From assembly GCA_009922615.1 (NCBI GenBank), contig RFVF01000027.1, positions 1 through 58,117 of the forward strand: a stretch of DNA of 58,117 bases. Reading direction: 5' to 3'. Every line of letters begins with the position of its first letter. The stretch's first letter is position 1. The DNA comes from Pseudomonadota bacterium (GTDB taxonomy: Bacteria; Verrucomicrobiota; Verrucomicrobiia; Limisphaerales; SXTU01). Positions 34,290-43,890 of this stretch are shown one piece after another. Under the pieces are notes generated by a model. The model did no database searches and was not told the DNA's origin. It saw only the letters and a list, made by a program, of their open reading frames with translations. The position numbers and the translations under genes were made by a program.

Positions 34290-37200
34290 ATGATTTTGCT
34301 CCGCCAGCCTGTCCGACTTTTCGTCGGGGTCATCCTCGCCTGCTGGTTGGGCTTTTCGAGCCTTGGTCTGCGCGCGGCGACGTTTTGTATCAATTACTCC
34401 GCCACGCCGGAGGTGGCGGCGCTCCGGGATTTCGATTTCTCCATTCTCAGTCCCGAGGCTCGGGTGGACGTGGCGGCGTTGCAGCGTTCCGGCCACCGCA
34501 GCTACGCCTACCTCAGCGTGGTGGAAGTGGCGAAGGACGCGCCGTATCGCGCGGAGCTGGCGACGCGGCACGTTGCGTTGCTCGGCAAGAACGAGGTCTG
34601 GCTGGGTGATCTCGCCGACGTGTCGCAGCCAGCGTGGGCGGATTTCGTGGTGAACACACTGGCCGTGCGCGCGGCGCAGAAGGGTTTCACCGGTTTCTTT
34701 CTCGACACGGCAGACAGCCTCGAACTGCTGGAGAAGCAGTTTCCCCAACGCGGCACCGCTTTTCGCGACGGCATGGTCACGCTGATCAAGCTGCTCAAGG
34801 CGAAGTTCCCGCAGCATCCGATCATTCTCAACCGCGGCTTCCCGCTGCTGGCGCGGCTCACCGGAGTCGTCGACGGTGTGCTCGCTGAATCGCTGTTCCG
34901 CAAATTCGATTTCAAGGAGAAGCGCTACGTCGCTGTGGATGCGGCGGGCTCGCAATGGCTGCTGAACATTCTGCGCACCATCAGCCAAGCCGGTCTGCCG
35001 GTATATGTCGTGGACTATGTGGACGCGCAGGAAACCACGCTGGCCGAGGATGCGGCGCGGCGGATCTCCGGCGTGGGCTTCACGCCGTTCATCAGCACCG
35101 TGGAACTGGATGGCCGGCTGCTCGCGCCGCGCCCGAGGTCTCGCAACACACCGGCTCCGGCCGTTGCCCCCAAGCCGGTGCCGCAGTTGCCGCCGGCGCT
35201 GCCCTCCGTTTCCAGCGGCACCCCGGTGGCCCGCGCGCCACTGGAACCAGGCGGTAATTCGTCTCCGCTCCAGATGGGCGAAATCCCGCGCTTTGTGCTC
35301 ACGCTTTTCGGAAACCGCGAGGCCGACGTGGAAGACCTCGTGCGTTGGCCCATCGACAGCGGCGTGGCGCAGGTCGCGCAGATGCCGCTGGAGTGGCTCG
35401 GCTACGAAGTGGACTACTTGAATGTTAACGAGCGCGAGCTGCCCGCCGCGTTCGATTCGCGTTACGCCGCCGTGATTCTGGACCGGTATCTTGATTTGCC
35501 GCGCGCCAAGGAAGCGATGGTGGCGGACTGGCTCATCGCGCAAAAGGAGCGTGGGTGCAAAATCATTTTCTTCGGTGCAATGCCCTTCAATGACAGCGCG
35601 GTCCTTGAGCGCATGCTCAAGGCCTTTGGCTGTGGTGGCACGGGGCGCTCGGTCAAGGGCGTCACCGGCCTCCGCACCCGGTCGGTGACATCGGCGCTTA
35701 ATTTTGAGGCCAAGCTGAACCTCACCCCAGTCGGCTTCCGCGAGCTGCGCGCTCCGGAGGGCAGCGAAGTGCTTTTCTCTCTCACCGCGGGCGAGGGGCA
35801 GCAGTTTGACCCGCTCTTCATTGCCCCCTGGGGCGGCATGATGCTGGAGCCATACGCGCTCTTCCGGCGGCCCGATCTCGATGAGCTGTGGCTGGTGGAT
35901 CCGTTTCATTTTTTCCAACGTGCGCTCGGCGGGGTGGTCATGCCCGTTCCCGACACCACGACCCGCGATGGGGCGCGGATTTTCTTCTCCCACATCGACG
36001 GCGACGGATTTCGCCATTCCTCCAGCGTGGAGCCGGGCTTGCGTTCCGGCGAAGTCATCGTCGAGCGCATCATCAAGAAATATCCCTTTCCTTTTACCGT
36101 GTCGTTCATCGAAGCCGAGGTGCGCGGGCTCGTGGCGGGCCAAAAACCCGGCGATGCCGAACTGCTCACCCGTCAGGCCCGCGAAGTCCTCGCACTCTCG
36201 AAGGTCGAGGCTGCCTCACACGCCTACACGCATCCATTCTACTGGAACGCCAGTGACCGCACCGTGAAGGAATACGCCCGCGCCAACCTCCAGCTCGCCC
36301 CGCCGCATGACCGACCCGGCGCGGCGCTGGATCTGCGCCGCGAAATCGTCGGCTCCGTGGATTACATCGAGCGCGAGCTGTGCCCGCCCGGCAAACGCGT
36401 GAAAATCTTCCTTTGGTCCGGCAATTGTCGCCCGTGGCCCGAGGCGCTGCGGCTCGTGCGCGAGTTGGGCATCGAAAACATGAACGGCGGCGAGACCGCC
36501 ATCAGCCGGAAACGCCCGTCCGTCACGCGCGTCTCTGCCCGCGCTGTGCCGTGGGAAAGCGAGTTGCAAATCACCTCGGCGAACGAAAACGAAAACATCT
36601 ACCGCGAACGGTGGGCCGTGAGTGGCGACACCGAGTCTCCCTTCTTCGGAGGATTCCTCCTTGCACAGGACGGCTTCGAGCGCATGGAACAACCGCGTCG
36701 TCTCAAGCCGGTGAACATCTACTTCCACTTTTACAGTGGTGACAATCTCGCCTCGCTCAACGCGCTGACGCGGCTCTTCGACTGGGCCATGCGGCAGGAG
36801 TTACACGCGATCACCGCCGCCGATTACGCGCGCCTCGTGCGCGATGCCCGCAGTGCGCGGGTCATCCGCGAATCTGACGTCCGCTGGACGTTCGTGACCG
36901 GGGGCGCGGTCCGCACATTCCGCCTGCCGAAGTCCGCGCTTGTGCCCGACCTCGCGGCGAGCCGTGGTGTGACGGGCTGGCGCGTGACCGGCGACGTGAT
37001 TTATGTGCACACGGACGGTTCGCCGCGCGTGGAACTGGCCTTGAGCAGTAGCCCGGCCGCCCACCTGCGGCTCGATCAGAGCACGGCGGAAATCCAGTTC
37101 ACCCGGCTGGCCACGCGCGAGGCCGCGTTCACCGTGCGCGATATTCGGCCTTGTCAGGTGACCTTGGCGGGATCGGTTGCCCACTCGACCGCTCAGGTCA

Positions 37201-37295
37201 CGGTGAACGGCAAACCATTCTCCGCCCAATGCGATGCGATGGGCGTGCTCAAATTATCACTGCCCGCCGAGGCGAAGGTGGAGATCAAATTATGA
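34290..37295 (+). CDS. pelA: PelA-like dual-function polysaccharide hydrolase/deacetylase
   Basis: A 1001-residue periplasmic protein with a signal peptide (VRLFVGVILACWLGFSSLGLRA). Residues ~30-265 are a GH114 (endo-alpha-1,4-polygalactosaminidase-like) barrel with FTGFFLDTADSLELL and PIILNRGFPLL. A Pro-rich linker (~285-340) is followed by a Rossmann-like domain (~340-450). A NodB-like deacetylase domain carries the metal motif SHIDGDG (His568, Asp residues) and HAYTH (644-648). A C-terminal beta domain completes the protein. This order matches Pseudomonas PelA, which deacetylates and trims the Pel exopolysaccharide. It is followed by PelB-like export genes. The stop sits at the first base of a repeat. 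The ATG at 34290 is set by the signal peptide. Confidence 0.85.
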   Translation: MILLRQPVRLFVGVILACWLGFSSLGLRAATFCINYSATPEVAALRDFDFSILSPEARVDVAALQRSGHRSYAYLSVVEVAKDAPYRAELATRHVALLGKNEVWLGDLADVSQPAWADFVVNTLAVRAAQKGFTGFFLDTADSLELLEKQFPQRGTAFRDGMVTLIKLLKAKFPQHPIILNRGFPLLARLTGVVDGVLAESLFRKFDFKEKRYVAVDAAGSQWLLNILRTISQAGLPVYVVDYVDAQETTLAEDAARRISGVGFTPFISTVELDGRLLAPRPRSRNTPAPAVAPKPVPQLPPALPSVSSGTPVARAPLEPGGNSSPLQMGEIPRFVLTLFGNREADVEDLVRWPIDSGVAQVAQMPLEWLGYEVDYLNVNERELPAAFDSRYAAVILDRYLDLPRAKEAMVADWLIAQKERGCKIIFFGAMPFNDSAVLERMLKAFGCGGTGRSVKGVTGLRTRSVTSALNFEAKLNLTPVGFRELRAPEGSEVLFSLTAGEGQQFDPLFIAPWGGMMLEPYALFRRPDLDELWLVDPFHFFQRALGGVVMPVPDTTTRDGARIFFSHIDGDGFRHSSSVEPGLRSGEVIVERIIKKYPFPFTVSFIEAEVRGLVAGQKPGDAELLTRQAREVLALSKVEAASHAYTHPFYWNASDRTVKEYARANLQLAPPHDRPGAALDLRREIVGSVDYIERELCPPGKRVKIFLWSGNCRPWPEALRLVRELGIENMNGGETAISRKRPSVTRVSARAVPWESELQITSANENENIYRERWAVSGDTESPFFGGFLLAQDGFERMEQPRRLKPVNIYFHFYSGDNLASLNALTRLFDWAMRQELHAITAADYARLVRDARSARVIRESDVRWTFVTGGAVRTFRLPKSALVPDLAASRGVTGWRVTGDVIYVHTDGSPRVELALSSSPAAHLRLDQSTAEIQFTRLATREAAFTVRDIRPCQVTLAGSVAHSTAQVTVNGKPFSAQCDAMGVLKLSLPAEAKVEIKL

Positions 37296-37396
37296 GGACA
37301 GCAGGACAGCAGGAATTTGAGCTAGCCAACGTCGGTAGGTGCGGGCGAAAAACACAATCAGGCCGGTTCGTACTGCCTGCCTGCCTTCCTGATAAC
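37293..37396 (+). repeat. Word-type inverted repeat, family G (GGACAGCAGGACAGCAGGAA / CTGCCTGCCTTCCTG)
   Basis: The left arm TGAGGACAGCAGGACAGCAG and the right arm CTGCCTGCCTGCCTTCCTGA are imperfect reverse complements around a ~55-base loop. The element starts on the pelA stop codon and ends 20 bases before the next gene. Confidence 0.55.
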
Positions 37397-37416
37397 CATC
37401 GGAAAATCGCAACCTG

Positions 37417-39702
37417 ATGGCCCTCCCCACCCGCCAACCCGCTACCGTCTTTCCGCCCTGGCTGCTCATCGGGGTGGCGGTGATCTGCGCCGCCCTCGCA
37501 CTGTGGCTCATCCCCACGGAGCGCGGATTGCTCGAGCGTCAGCTTGCCGACAAAGCCTGGGGCAATGCGCTCAAGACGTTGAACAATCTACCGGAGCGGG
37601 AGCGGGCCAAACACGCGCGCCGGTATGCGTTGCTGGAGATCGACCTCGAACGCCGCTTGCTCGCCAAAGATGACCCGCTGGCGTTGCGCAACCTGCTCGC
37701 CCGCGCGTGCGAACTCGCCGCGCCGTTCAAGTTCGACCCGGCGTTCATGGAGGCCATCACCGCGCTGCTGGACCAGGTGCAGGATCCCGAGGCCGCGTTC
37801 AAACTGCTGCGCCCCGTGCTGCCGAAACTTTCGGTCGCCGTGCGTCCCCCGCTTTACGAAGCCCTGGTCAAAAAGGCGCTGGCGGCGGCGAAGCCTGTGC
37901 TGGCAATGCAAATCTATGCCGACTACTGGCAGTCCAATCCCAACGAGTCAACGACCCTGAAACTCATCGGGTTCACGCGGCAAGCGGGCCAGCCGGCTCT
38001 CGGTCTGAGGGTGGTGGACGAGTTTGCGCGGCGTGCCGGCCGGCCGCTGGTGCGCGTGTCGCCCCGGCTCGCCTGGGAACGCGTCACGCTGCTGCGCGAA
38101 ACCGGCCAGCCTGGCGAGGCGTATTCGGCGATCCGCGAATTGATGGCGGCGGTTGAGGCCCCGGAGCGCGAGCGGTTGTTTGGTCTGCTGGTGACCACGG
38201 CGCGTGAATCGAACCGGCTACGCGAGTTGCAGCCGGAGATTCAGCAGCGCGCCCTGGCGCAGCCGGAGAACGCGCAGCTTTGGAAAATGCTCGCGGAACT
38301 GGCGCTCGCGGGTGGCGATCAAAAGGGGGCGATGGACACGCTGCAACGCATCGTGGCATTGGAGCCCAATGACCGTTCGCATCACCTGCACCTTGCGCAG
38401 CTCTACGAGTGGAACGCCGCGCCCAACGATGCCTTCGACCAGTATCTCATTGCGTTGCGCCTGAAGGAACCTGCCGCCATCGAGCGGCTCATCGCGCTGG
38501 TGCCCGGCCTGTATCGCGACGCGGATCTCGCCAAAGCGCTGGCGGACGCGGGTGAGCTGCTAGACCGAAAGAAGCACGCGCCGTTTCTCGCGCGTCTCGA
38601 GGCGAACATTGGCAACTTCGAGAAGGCCGAAGCCTATTACAACGGCCTGTTGCGCGATCCCAACGTAAGCCTGACGGTGATGAAGGAGTTCGCCCGGCTT
38701 CAGCTCGACTTGGCAAATTACGAGAAGGCGCTGCCCATCCTGGCGCGCATCCTGCAGAAGGCGCCCAACGATCCGCCCACGCTCGGGGCCATGGCCGAGT
38801 GCCACTTCCGGCTCGGAGATTATCCTAAGTCCCTGGCCCTCTATCAGCAGCTCGTCGAGAAAGCTCCGGACAAAACCACGGTCGAGGGCCTGCTCACACT
38901 TGCCGAGAGCATGGGCAAGCTCGACATCGCGGCTGATGCACTCGATGCATGGTTGCGTCGCTCGCCGCAACCGTCATCGAAGGACTTTCAACGGCTGGCG
39001 TATTTCCAAGGGGTGGCCGGCCGGCCGGACAAGGTGCGCGACAGCCTCACGCGCGGCCTTGGTCAGTTTCCGCAGGACGAAACCCTGCGGCGGCAGCTCG
39101 TGTATGCGCTCTCCGATCTCGGCAAATTCAGCGAGGCCGCCGATGCACTACGTCCGCATCCCGACCTGCGCGACGATGATGAATTGACCAAGCTCTACCT
39201 GAGCCTGCTGCTCCAGGCGAAGCGGCTCACCGATGCGGAGCAATTTGTCACCCGCGAACTGACCCCGGAGTTGGTCGAAAAGCTGGGACTGATCGCCACC
39301 GTGGCCAGCGTATATGAGGCCAACGGGAACTGGCAGGGCGCGCTGGGGCTCTACGAAAAACTTCACCGCCAGGATCACGCGAACATGTCGCACGGCCTCG
39401 CATACGCGCGTCTGCTCATTCGCGCGAATCGTCAGCGCGACGCGCTCCAGGTGCTGCAAAGCTATCTCGACGACGCCTCCCCCGCGATGCATGAACTGGC
39501 CGCGCAGGTGCTGGCCGCCACGCGAGACTTCAATCGCGCGGCGATTCATCAGCGTGCCTTCGTGGCATCCCAACCGCAAAACGCGGGCCGGGCCTGGGGT
39601 TTCCTGGGCGACATCCTTCTCGCGCGCGGTGACAAGCAAGGCGCTCGTGTGGCGTATCAGCGGGCGATTCAGGAAATGCTCCGGTCCCTCGCGCCCATGT
39701 GA
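37417..39702 (+). CDS. Membrane-anchored TPR protein, equivalent to the periplasmic half of PelB
   Basis: A 761-residue protein with one N-terminal membrane anchor (WLLIGVAVICAALALWL, residues ~11-31). About a dozen or more TPR-like helical repeats follow (for example LWKMLAELALAGGDQKGAMDTL, ANIGNFEKAEAYYNGLL, LDLANYEKALPILARILQ, YEANGNWQGALGLYEKLH). In Pseudomonas, PelB is a single protein whose TPR scaffold binds PelA and whose C-terminus is the export barrel. Here the scaffold is a separate gene directly after pelA, and the barrel is the next gene. The role as a PelA scaffold is inferred from this context. Confidence 0.8.
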   Translation: MALPTRQPATVFPPWLLIGVAVICAALALWLIPTERGLLERQLADKAWGNALKTLNNLPERERAKHARRYALLEIDLERRLLAKDDPLALRNLLARACELAAPFKFDPAFMEAITALLDQVQDPEAAFKLLRPVLPKLSVAVRPPLYEALVKKALAAAKPVLAMQIYADYWQSNPNESTTLKLIGFTRQAGQPALGLRVVDEFARRAGRPLVRVSPRLAWERVTLLRETGQPGEAYSAIRELMAAVEAPERERLFGLLVTTARESNRLRELQPEIQQRALAQPENAQLWKMLAELALAGGDQKGAMDTLQRIVALEPNDRSHHLHLAQLYEWNAAPNDAFDQYLIALRLKEPAAIERLIALVPGLYRDADLAKALADAGELLDRKKHAPFLARLEANIGNFEKAEAYYNGLLRDPNVSLTVMKEFARLQLDLANYEKALPILARILQKAPNDPPTLGAMAECHFRLGDYPKSLALYQQLVEKAPDKTTVEGLLTLAESMGKLDIAADALDAWLRRSPQPSSKDFQRLAYFQGVAGRPDKVRDSLTRGLGQFPQDETLRRQLVYALSDLGKFSEAADALRPHPDLRDDDELTKLYLSLLLQAKRLTDAEQFVTRELTPELVEKLGLIATVASVYEANGNWQGALGLYEKLHRQDHANMSHGLAYARLLIRANRQRDALQVLQSYLDDASPAMHELAAQVLAATRDFNRAAIHQRAFVASQPQNAGRAWGFLGDILLARGDKQGARVAYQRAIQEMLRSLAPM

Positions 39703-39773
39703 CCCGATGCCTTGCGCCAACGCGGCTTGCGCTCGGCCCGGAACTCTTACTTAATCCGTCCCACCAATTTTCT

Positions 39774-42494
39774 ATGCAGCGGCCTCCCAATCGAACCAAC
39801 GCCCTGGCGCTCACGGCGCTCATTATGGCCGCCGGCACATCGGCGCACGCGCAGTTTCAATTTCTCACGGACCAGCCGCTCAATGCGACCGATACCCCCC
39901 GGCGCAATGCCCGCACCGATGAAGGCGTCCGCGCACCGACGTCACCCTCGCGTGGCTTCATTGAGCCCGAACCGGAGAAGAAAGGGTTTTTCGGCCGGCT
40001 CTTTTCGCGCGACGAGCCGCCGGTGCGGGCACAGATTCCGCCGCCGGCCTCGGCCAGTTATTTTTCACCTGACACCACCTACGTGCGCGGTGGCGTGCGT
40101 TATTCCAACCCGCCGAACAAGGCTCCGGTGCCCGCGCCGCAATACGCGCCCCAAGCGCCGGTGAATTCCACATGGCCGCCAGCCACTCCACGTTTCACCG
40201 GCACGGGGGAGAACGTAACTGAAGTAGTTCCACCCAACGCTCAATCGCAGCCGTTTGAAACACGGGTCGTGAGCGAATCACCGCGCTACCTCCCGGGAGC
40301 GGAGCCAACCGTGAGCTACCGTGTGCCCGCTCCCGCACCGCAAACCATCGCAAAGAGCAGCCCAAGCAACGCGGGCGCGGACGTGTTCAGCGGCCAGCGA
40401 GCGCGGCGAGCGGATGCGGGTGCGTCGGCGACTCCTTCCCTGCCCGTCGCCTCACCATACACGCCGCAAGGTTTGACAGACCCTGTTTGGCCGCCAGCTC
40501 AGGCTGATGCCCGTGTGATTGGCGCGCAGTGGCAGACTTCCGGTAGCAGCACCACCGTCATCCCGCCGTCGGGTCAGGCGCGTTCGATCCCGACGCATGT
40601 GGTCAACGAAGGGGTGCGATACGCTTCTCCTTCCGTGCCGGCCGGCTATCCCGTGCCGCCGCCGCAGGCTTCGGCGGATTCACTGGATCGCCCCGGATTT
40701 TTCAGCCGGCTCTTCGGAGCCAGCGCTACGCCGGCGGCAGCGACCTCCAGCTCCGTCAGCGATGGCACGCGTTACGCGCCCGGGGCGAAGGTCGTGGCCG
40801 CTCCGTTTCAAGAGGATGTTCCGCAGCGGCCGCCGGCCGCGTCAGTGATTCGCTCACTCGCTCCTTCGCCCACCGCACCCGCTGCCGGCTCGCGGCAAGA
40901 CCCGTTCTCCGGTCAGCGTCCGACGCGCCGCGGCGGTGATTTCGCGCCGGAAGTTCCACTGAACGCGCCTACGCCCGGCGCTCCGTCATCGTTCGTTGCG
41001 CCGCGCAGTTCGCTCGATGTCGCGCCGGGTTTCGCCCCGGCGTCCGTGCCCGCGAATCTTTCCTCGGCCGAAGCGCGCGCCTTCCAGCCCGGCGTGAAGC
41101 CCGAGGATACGCGCTACCTGATGTATCTCTACGCGAAGACGGGCCGCGCCGATCTGGCCGAACCGCTCGCGCAGGAAATCCTCACGCGTGATCCGGCGAA
41201 CAAGGAGGCGTTGCTCGCGATGAGCTCGCTCTTCGTGGACAAGAAGGACGCGCCCCGCGCCGTCGCCTACGCCACACAGCTTTACCAGGCTTATCCCGAC
41301 AGCAATGAGGCGCTTTATTACTACGGTGCCGCCCAGCAGCTCGCCGGAAATTATTCCGAGGCCGCGAACGTGCTGCGTTATCTGCGACTGGAAAAATTCG
41401 CCGGCAAACCCTTTCCCTATCAGCTTGATCTCGCCGGGGCATCGGAGAAGAGCGGCAACTGGCGCGGCCAGATGACCGCATATCAGGAATTGCTCGACCA
41501 GAATCAGGTGGACGATCCGACGCGCACCTCCGTGCGCCGCGTGCTCGAACCGATGCAACGGGAGCACAGCGATCAGGTCACCGCCCAAGGCACCGCGTAT
41601 CTTCTCAAATCCGGTGCGCTCTGGCAGGAACGTGCCACGGGCCGGACAGAGGTGACGGATCGCCACCAGATCTACGTGGATGCCGGGCGCGAGGACGTGT
41701 TGGTGCGCAAGACGGCGTTGCTGAACCGCCGCTGGGCCGACGACACGGAAGGCTGGCTGGGCTGGCAGGCCAACTGGTCGCATCGTTGGATCACCGATCT
41801 CTGGGCTGGCGGGTATCAGGGCGGTCCGCTCGGCGGCGCACGGGTCACGCACCGACTCGCGAGCAACGGCGCAGTGTGGATGGAAGGCTTCGCCAACGAG
41901 CGAGCACGCGACGGGCTGTTGCTCAATTCACTCGATGGTCGGCAACACCGCGTCTCGCTCGCGGGGAATTATCTTTTCGCCGAACGGTTTCAAGCCTACG
42001 GCACATTCACCGGTCGCGAAGTGCTCGTGGACGGGCAGGAGCTGGCCAATGGTTTTCAGGGCAGTTGGGGCATGGACTTTCTCGCGCGCCGCGAATCGCC
42101 GGACTTCAAATTTGGCTATCACGGCACCTACAGCGCGACGTCGCGCAAGACCGGCAACACCGCGCTCGTTGCTCCGGCCGTTGCGCCCGGCACCACGCTG
42201 GTGCAGCAAGGCCAGGTGCTCGACACCCTGTTGCTGCACTGGTTGCATCGCGAAGGCGTCCATGCCGACCTGCGCGACCACCTCTGGGGTCCATTCTTCT
42301 ACCATCTGCAAGGCACGGCGGAATACGCGTTTGAACGCGAGGCCATGGAATACGGCGGGCGAGTGGGACTCACCTATCGGCCGCGCAAGAGTCTCGAATT
42401 CGGCACACAAGTCGCCTACACGACGGGGGCCGCGACCACCGATGGTAGCAACGATGCCTGGGAAGTGGGCGTGTCCATGAAGTGGTGGTTCTGA
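39774..42494 (+). CDS. PelB-type outer-membrane export barrel with a long Pro-rich, repeat-containing N-terminal region
   Basis: A 906-residue protein with a signal peptide (ALALTALIMAAGTSAHA). Residues ~30-430 are Pro/Ser/Ala-rich and contain two or three copies of a diverged unit: GFFGRLFSRDEPP and GFFSRLFGASATP, DVFSGQRARR and DPFSGQRPTRR, VVPPNAQ...TRVV and VIPPSGQ...THVV. TPR helices follow (~440-600, KTGRADLAEPLAQEIL). A C-terminal barrel (~615-906, with DRHQIYVDAGRED and ending in MKWWF) resembles the PelB porin domain. The ATG at 39774 is chosen by signal peptide over a GTG at 39699 that overlaps the upstream gene. No PelC is seen. Confidence 0.78.
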   Translation: MQRPPNRTNALALTALIMAAGTSAHAQFQFLTDQPLNATDTPRRNARTDEGVRAPTSPSRGFIEPEPEKKGFFGRLFSRDEPPVRAQIPPPASASYFSPDTTYVRGGVRYSNPPNKAPVPAPQYAPQAPVNSTWPPATPRFTGTGENVTEVVPPNAQSQPFETRVVSESPRYLPGAEPTVSYRVPAPAPQTIAKSSPSNAGADVFSGQRARRADAGASATPSLPVASPYTPQGLTDPVWPPAQADARVIGAQWQTSGSSTTVIPPSGQARSIPTHVVNEGVRYASPSVPAGYPVPPPQASADSLDRPGFFSRLFGASATPAAATSSSVSDGTRYAPGAKVVAAPFQEDVPQRPPAASVIRSLAPSPTAPAAGSRQDPFSGQRPTRRGGDFAPEVPLNAPTPGAPSSFVAPRSSLDVAPGFAPASVPANLSSAEARAFQPGVKPEDTRYLMYLYAKTGRADLAEPLAQEILTRDPANKEALLAMSSLFVDKKDAPRAVAYATQLYQAYPDSNEALYYYGAAQQLAGNYSEAANVLRYLRLEKFAGKPFPYQLDLAGASEKSGNWRGQMTAYQELLDQNQVDDPTRTSVRRVLEPMQREHSDQVTAQGTAYLLKSGALWQERATGRTEVTDRHQIYVDAGREDVLVRKTALLNRRWADDTEGWLGWQANWSHRWITDLWAGGYQGGPLGGARVTHRLASNGAVWMEGFANERARDGLLLNSLDGRQHRVSLAGNYLFAERFQAYGTFTGREVLVDGQELANGFQGSWGMDFLARRESPDFKFGYHGTYSATSRKTGNTALVAPAVAPGTTLVQQGQVLDTLLLHWLHREGVHADLRDHLWGPFFYHLQGTAEYAFEREAMEYGGRVGLTYRPRKSLEFGTQVAYTTGAATTDGSNDAWEVGVSMKWWF

Positions 42495-42518
42495 TGGCGG
42501 CCCAAGCCATCGCCCGTG

Positions 42519-43775
42519 ATGCGCCCGGCCCTGCAAAAATTCCCCGCTGACTTCGGCCACCCGCCGCGCGTGCTGGCTTTTTGGCGACGGCTCGTGCGAG
42601 CGGCGCTCGCCACGCGCACAGATACGCCGTTTTTTCTCTGCTCGGCGGAGCCGATCGCCGAGGCGCTCGTGGAATTGCAAGAGCTCGCGGGAGCGGCGCA
42701 ACCGCCGATCCGTCACTGGCTTTCGTGCAAGACGCAGCCGCTCGCGCCGCTGTTGCGTTGGTGGCGACGGCAAGGCCGGCCCATCGAAGTGGTCAGCGAG
42801 TTCGAGTATCGCGCCGCGCGGCACGAGGGTTTCGTCACCGAGAATATTCTCATCAACGGCCCGGCGAAACACCGCTGGCTTCCTCGCGTGGCCGCACCGG
42901 GTTTGCGCGTGAATTTCGATTCGCTGCGGGAGCTGAAGGAGCTGTTGCCGCTGGCGAAGCAGTTGCAGTGGCACGTCGGCCTGCGGCTCCGCACGAGTTT
43001 GGAGCACGACCCGGAACATCCGGAATTTCCCACGCAATTCGGCTTTGAAGCGGCCGAGGCGATGGCCGCGTTGAAGGCGTTGCGGCGGGCGGACTTGAAA
43101 GTGGAGGCGTTGCACTTTCACCTGCGCACGAACGTGCCGGGCGCAGCCGTTTACGAGGAGGCGATCGCTGAGGCTCACTCGTTCTGTGTCGCGGCCAACT
43201 GGTGGCCGGCGTTCCTCGATTGCGGCGGCGGGCTGCCCCCGCGTCACACGTTCAGCCCCGGTGGCAAGGCGTTTGCGGCGGAATTTTCGCTGCCTGCGCT
43301 GCGAAAAGTTTTCCGGCGTTGGCTGCCGCGGTTTCAGGGCTTGCGCGAGTTGTGGCTGGAGAATGGACGTTTCGTCAGCGCGCGCAGCGGCGTGCTGGTG
43401 GTGACGGTGCTGGATGTGAAGGAACGGGCCGGCTTGCGGCAGTTGATTTGCGATGGTGGGCGCACGCTCAACGCACTGGTCTCCAACTGGGAGGAGCACG
43501 GGCTGATTTCGCTGCCGCCGCGCAGCGGGCCGCAGGTGCTCACGGCGGTGCATGGGCCGACGTGCATGGCGTTTGACCAGCTCACGCGCCGGCCGCTTGC
43601 GCGTTCGTTACGACCCGGTGACCGGCTGATCTGGCTGGAGGCGGGCGCTTATCATCTGCCGTGGGAGACGCAGTTTTCGCACGGCCGCGCCGCAGTGTTT
43701 TGGCATGAAGGCGACAACTTGAGCGTAGCCCGGAGTGCGGGTGAGTTTGCGGACTGGTGGGGTCGTGGACGTTAG
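42519..43775 (+). CDS. Fold-type III PLP-dependent decarboxylase, substrate unknown
   Basis: A 418-residue protein of the Orn/DAP/Arg decarboxylase-2 family. The Schiff-base lysine is in HWLSCKTQPLAPLL, the Gly-rich phosphate loop in LDCGGGLPP, and the C-terminal GPTCMAFD motif carries the catalytic Cys/Asp seen in these enzymes. DapDC, ornithine decarboxylase and carboxynorspermidine decarboxylase are candidates, but no residues decide between them. It starts 24 bases after the export-barrel gene (a GTG one codon earlier is possible), so it is probably in the pel transcript. How a decarboxylase would serve polysaccharide export is unclear. Confidence 0.8.
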   Translation: MRPALQKFPADFGHPPRVLAFWRRLVRAALATRTDTPFFLCSAEPIAEALVELQELAGAAQPPIRHWLSCKTQPLAPLLRWWRRQGRPIEVVSEFEYRAARHEGFVTENILINGPAKHRWLPRVAAPGLRVNFDSLRELKELLPLAKQLQWHVGLRLRTSLEHDPEHPEFPTQFGFEAAEAMAALKALRRADLKVEALHFHLRTNVPGAAVYEEAIAEAHSFCVAANWWPAFLDCGGGLPPRHTFSPGGKAFAAEFSLPALRKVFRRWLPRFQGLRELWLENGRFVSARSGVLVVTVLDVKERAGLRQLICDGGRTLNALVSNWEEHGLISLPPRSGPQVLTAVHGPTCMAFDQLTRRPLARSLRPGDRLIWLEAGAYHLPWETQFSHGRAAVFWHEGDNLSVARSAGEFADWWGRGR

Positions 43776-43837
43776 CCAGAACGGCTGTTTGGCGAATCGA
43801 GATGCGGATTAAGCTTTGAGTTTGGACCCGCAGAAAA

Positions 43838-43867
43838 CAAAAACCCCGTCCGGTTGCCCGGACGGGG
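43838..43867 (-). terminator. Rho-independent terminator of the porin gene
   Basis: On the minus strand CCCCGTCCGG pairs with CCGGACGGGG (10 bp) around a GCAA loop and is followed by TTTTTG. It lies 24 bases beyond the porin stop. Confidence 0.92.
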
Positions 43868-43890
43868 TGTGTTACTGAGCGAGGCTCAGA

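Noticed and set aside
34245-36143. A 632-residue open frame on the minus strand
   Set aside because: It is antisense to pelA, whose domains are complete. The translation is Arg/His-rich with no motif.
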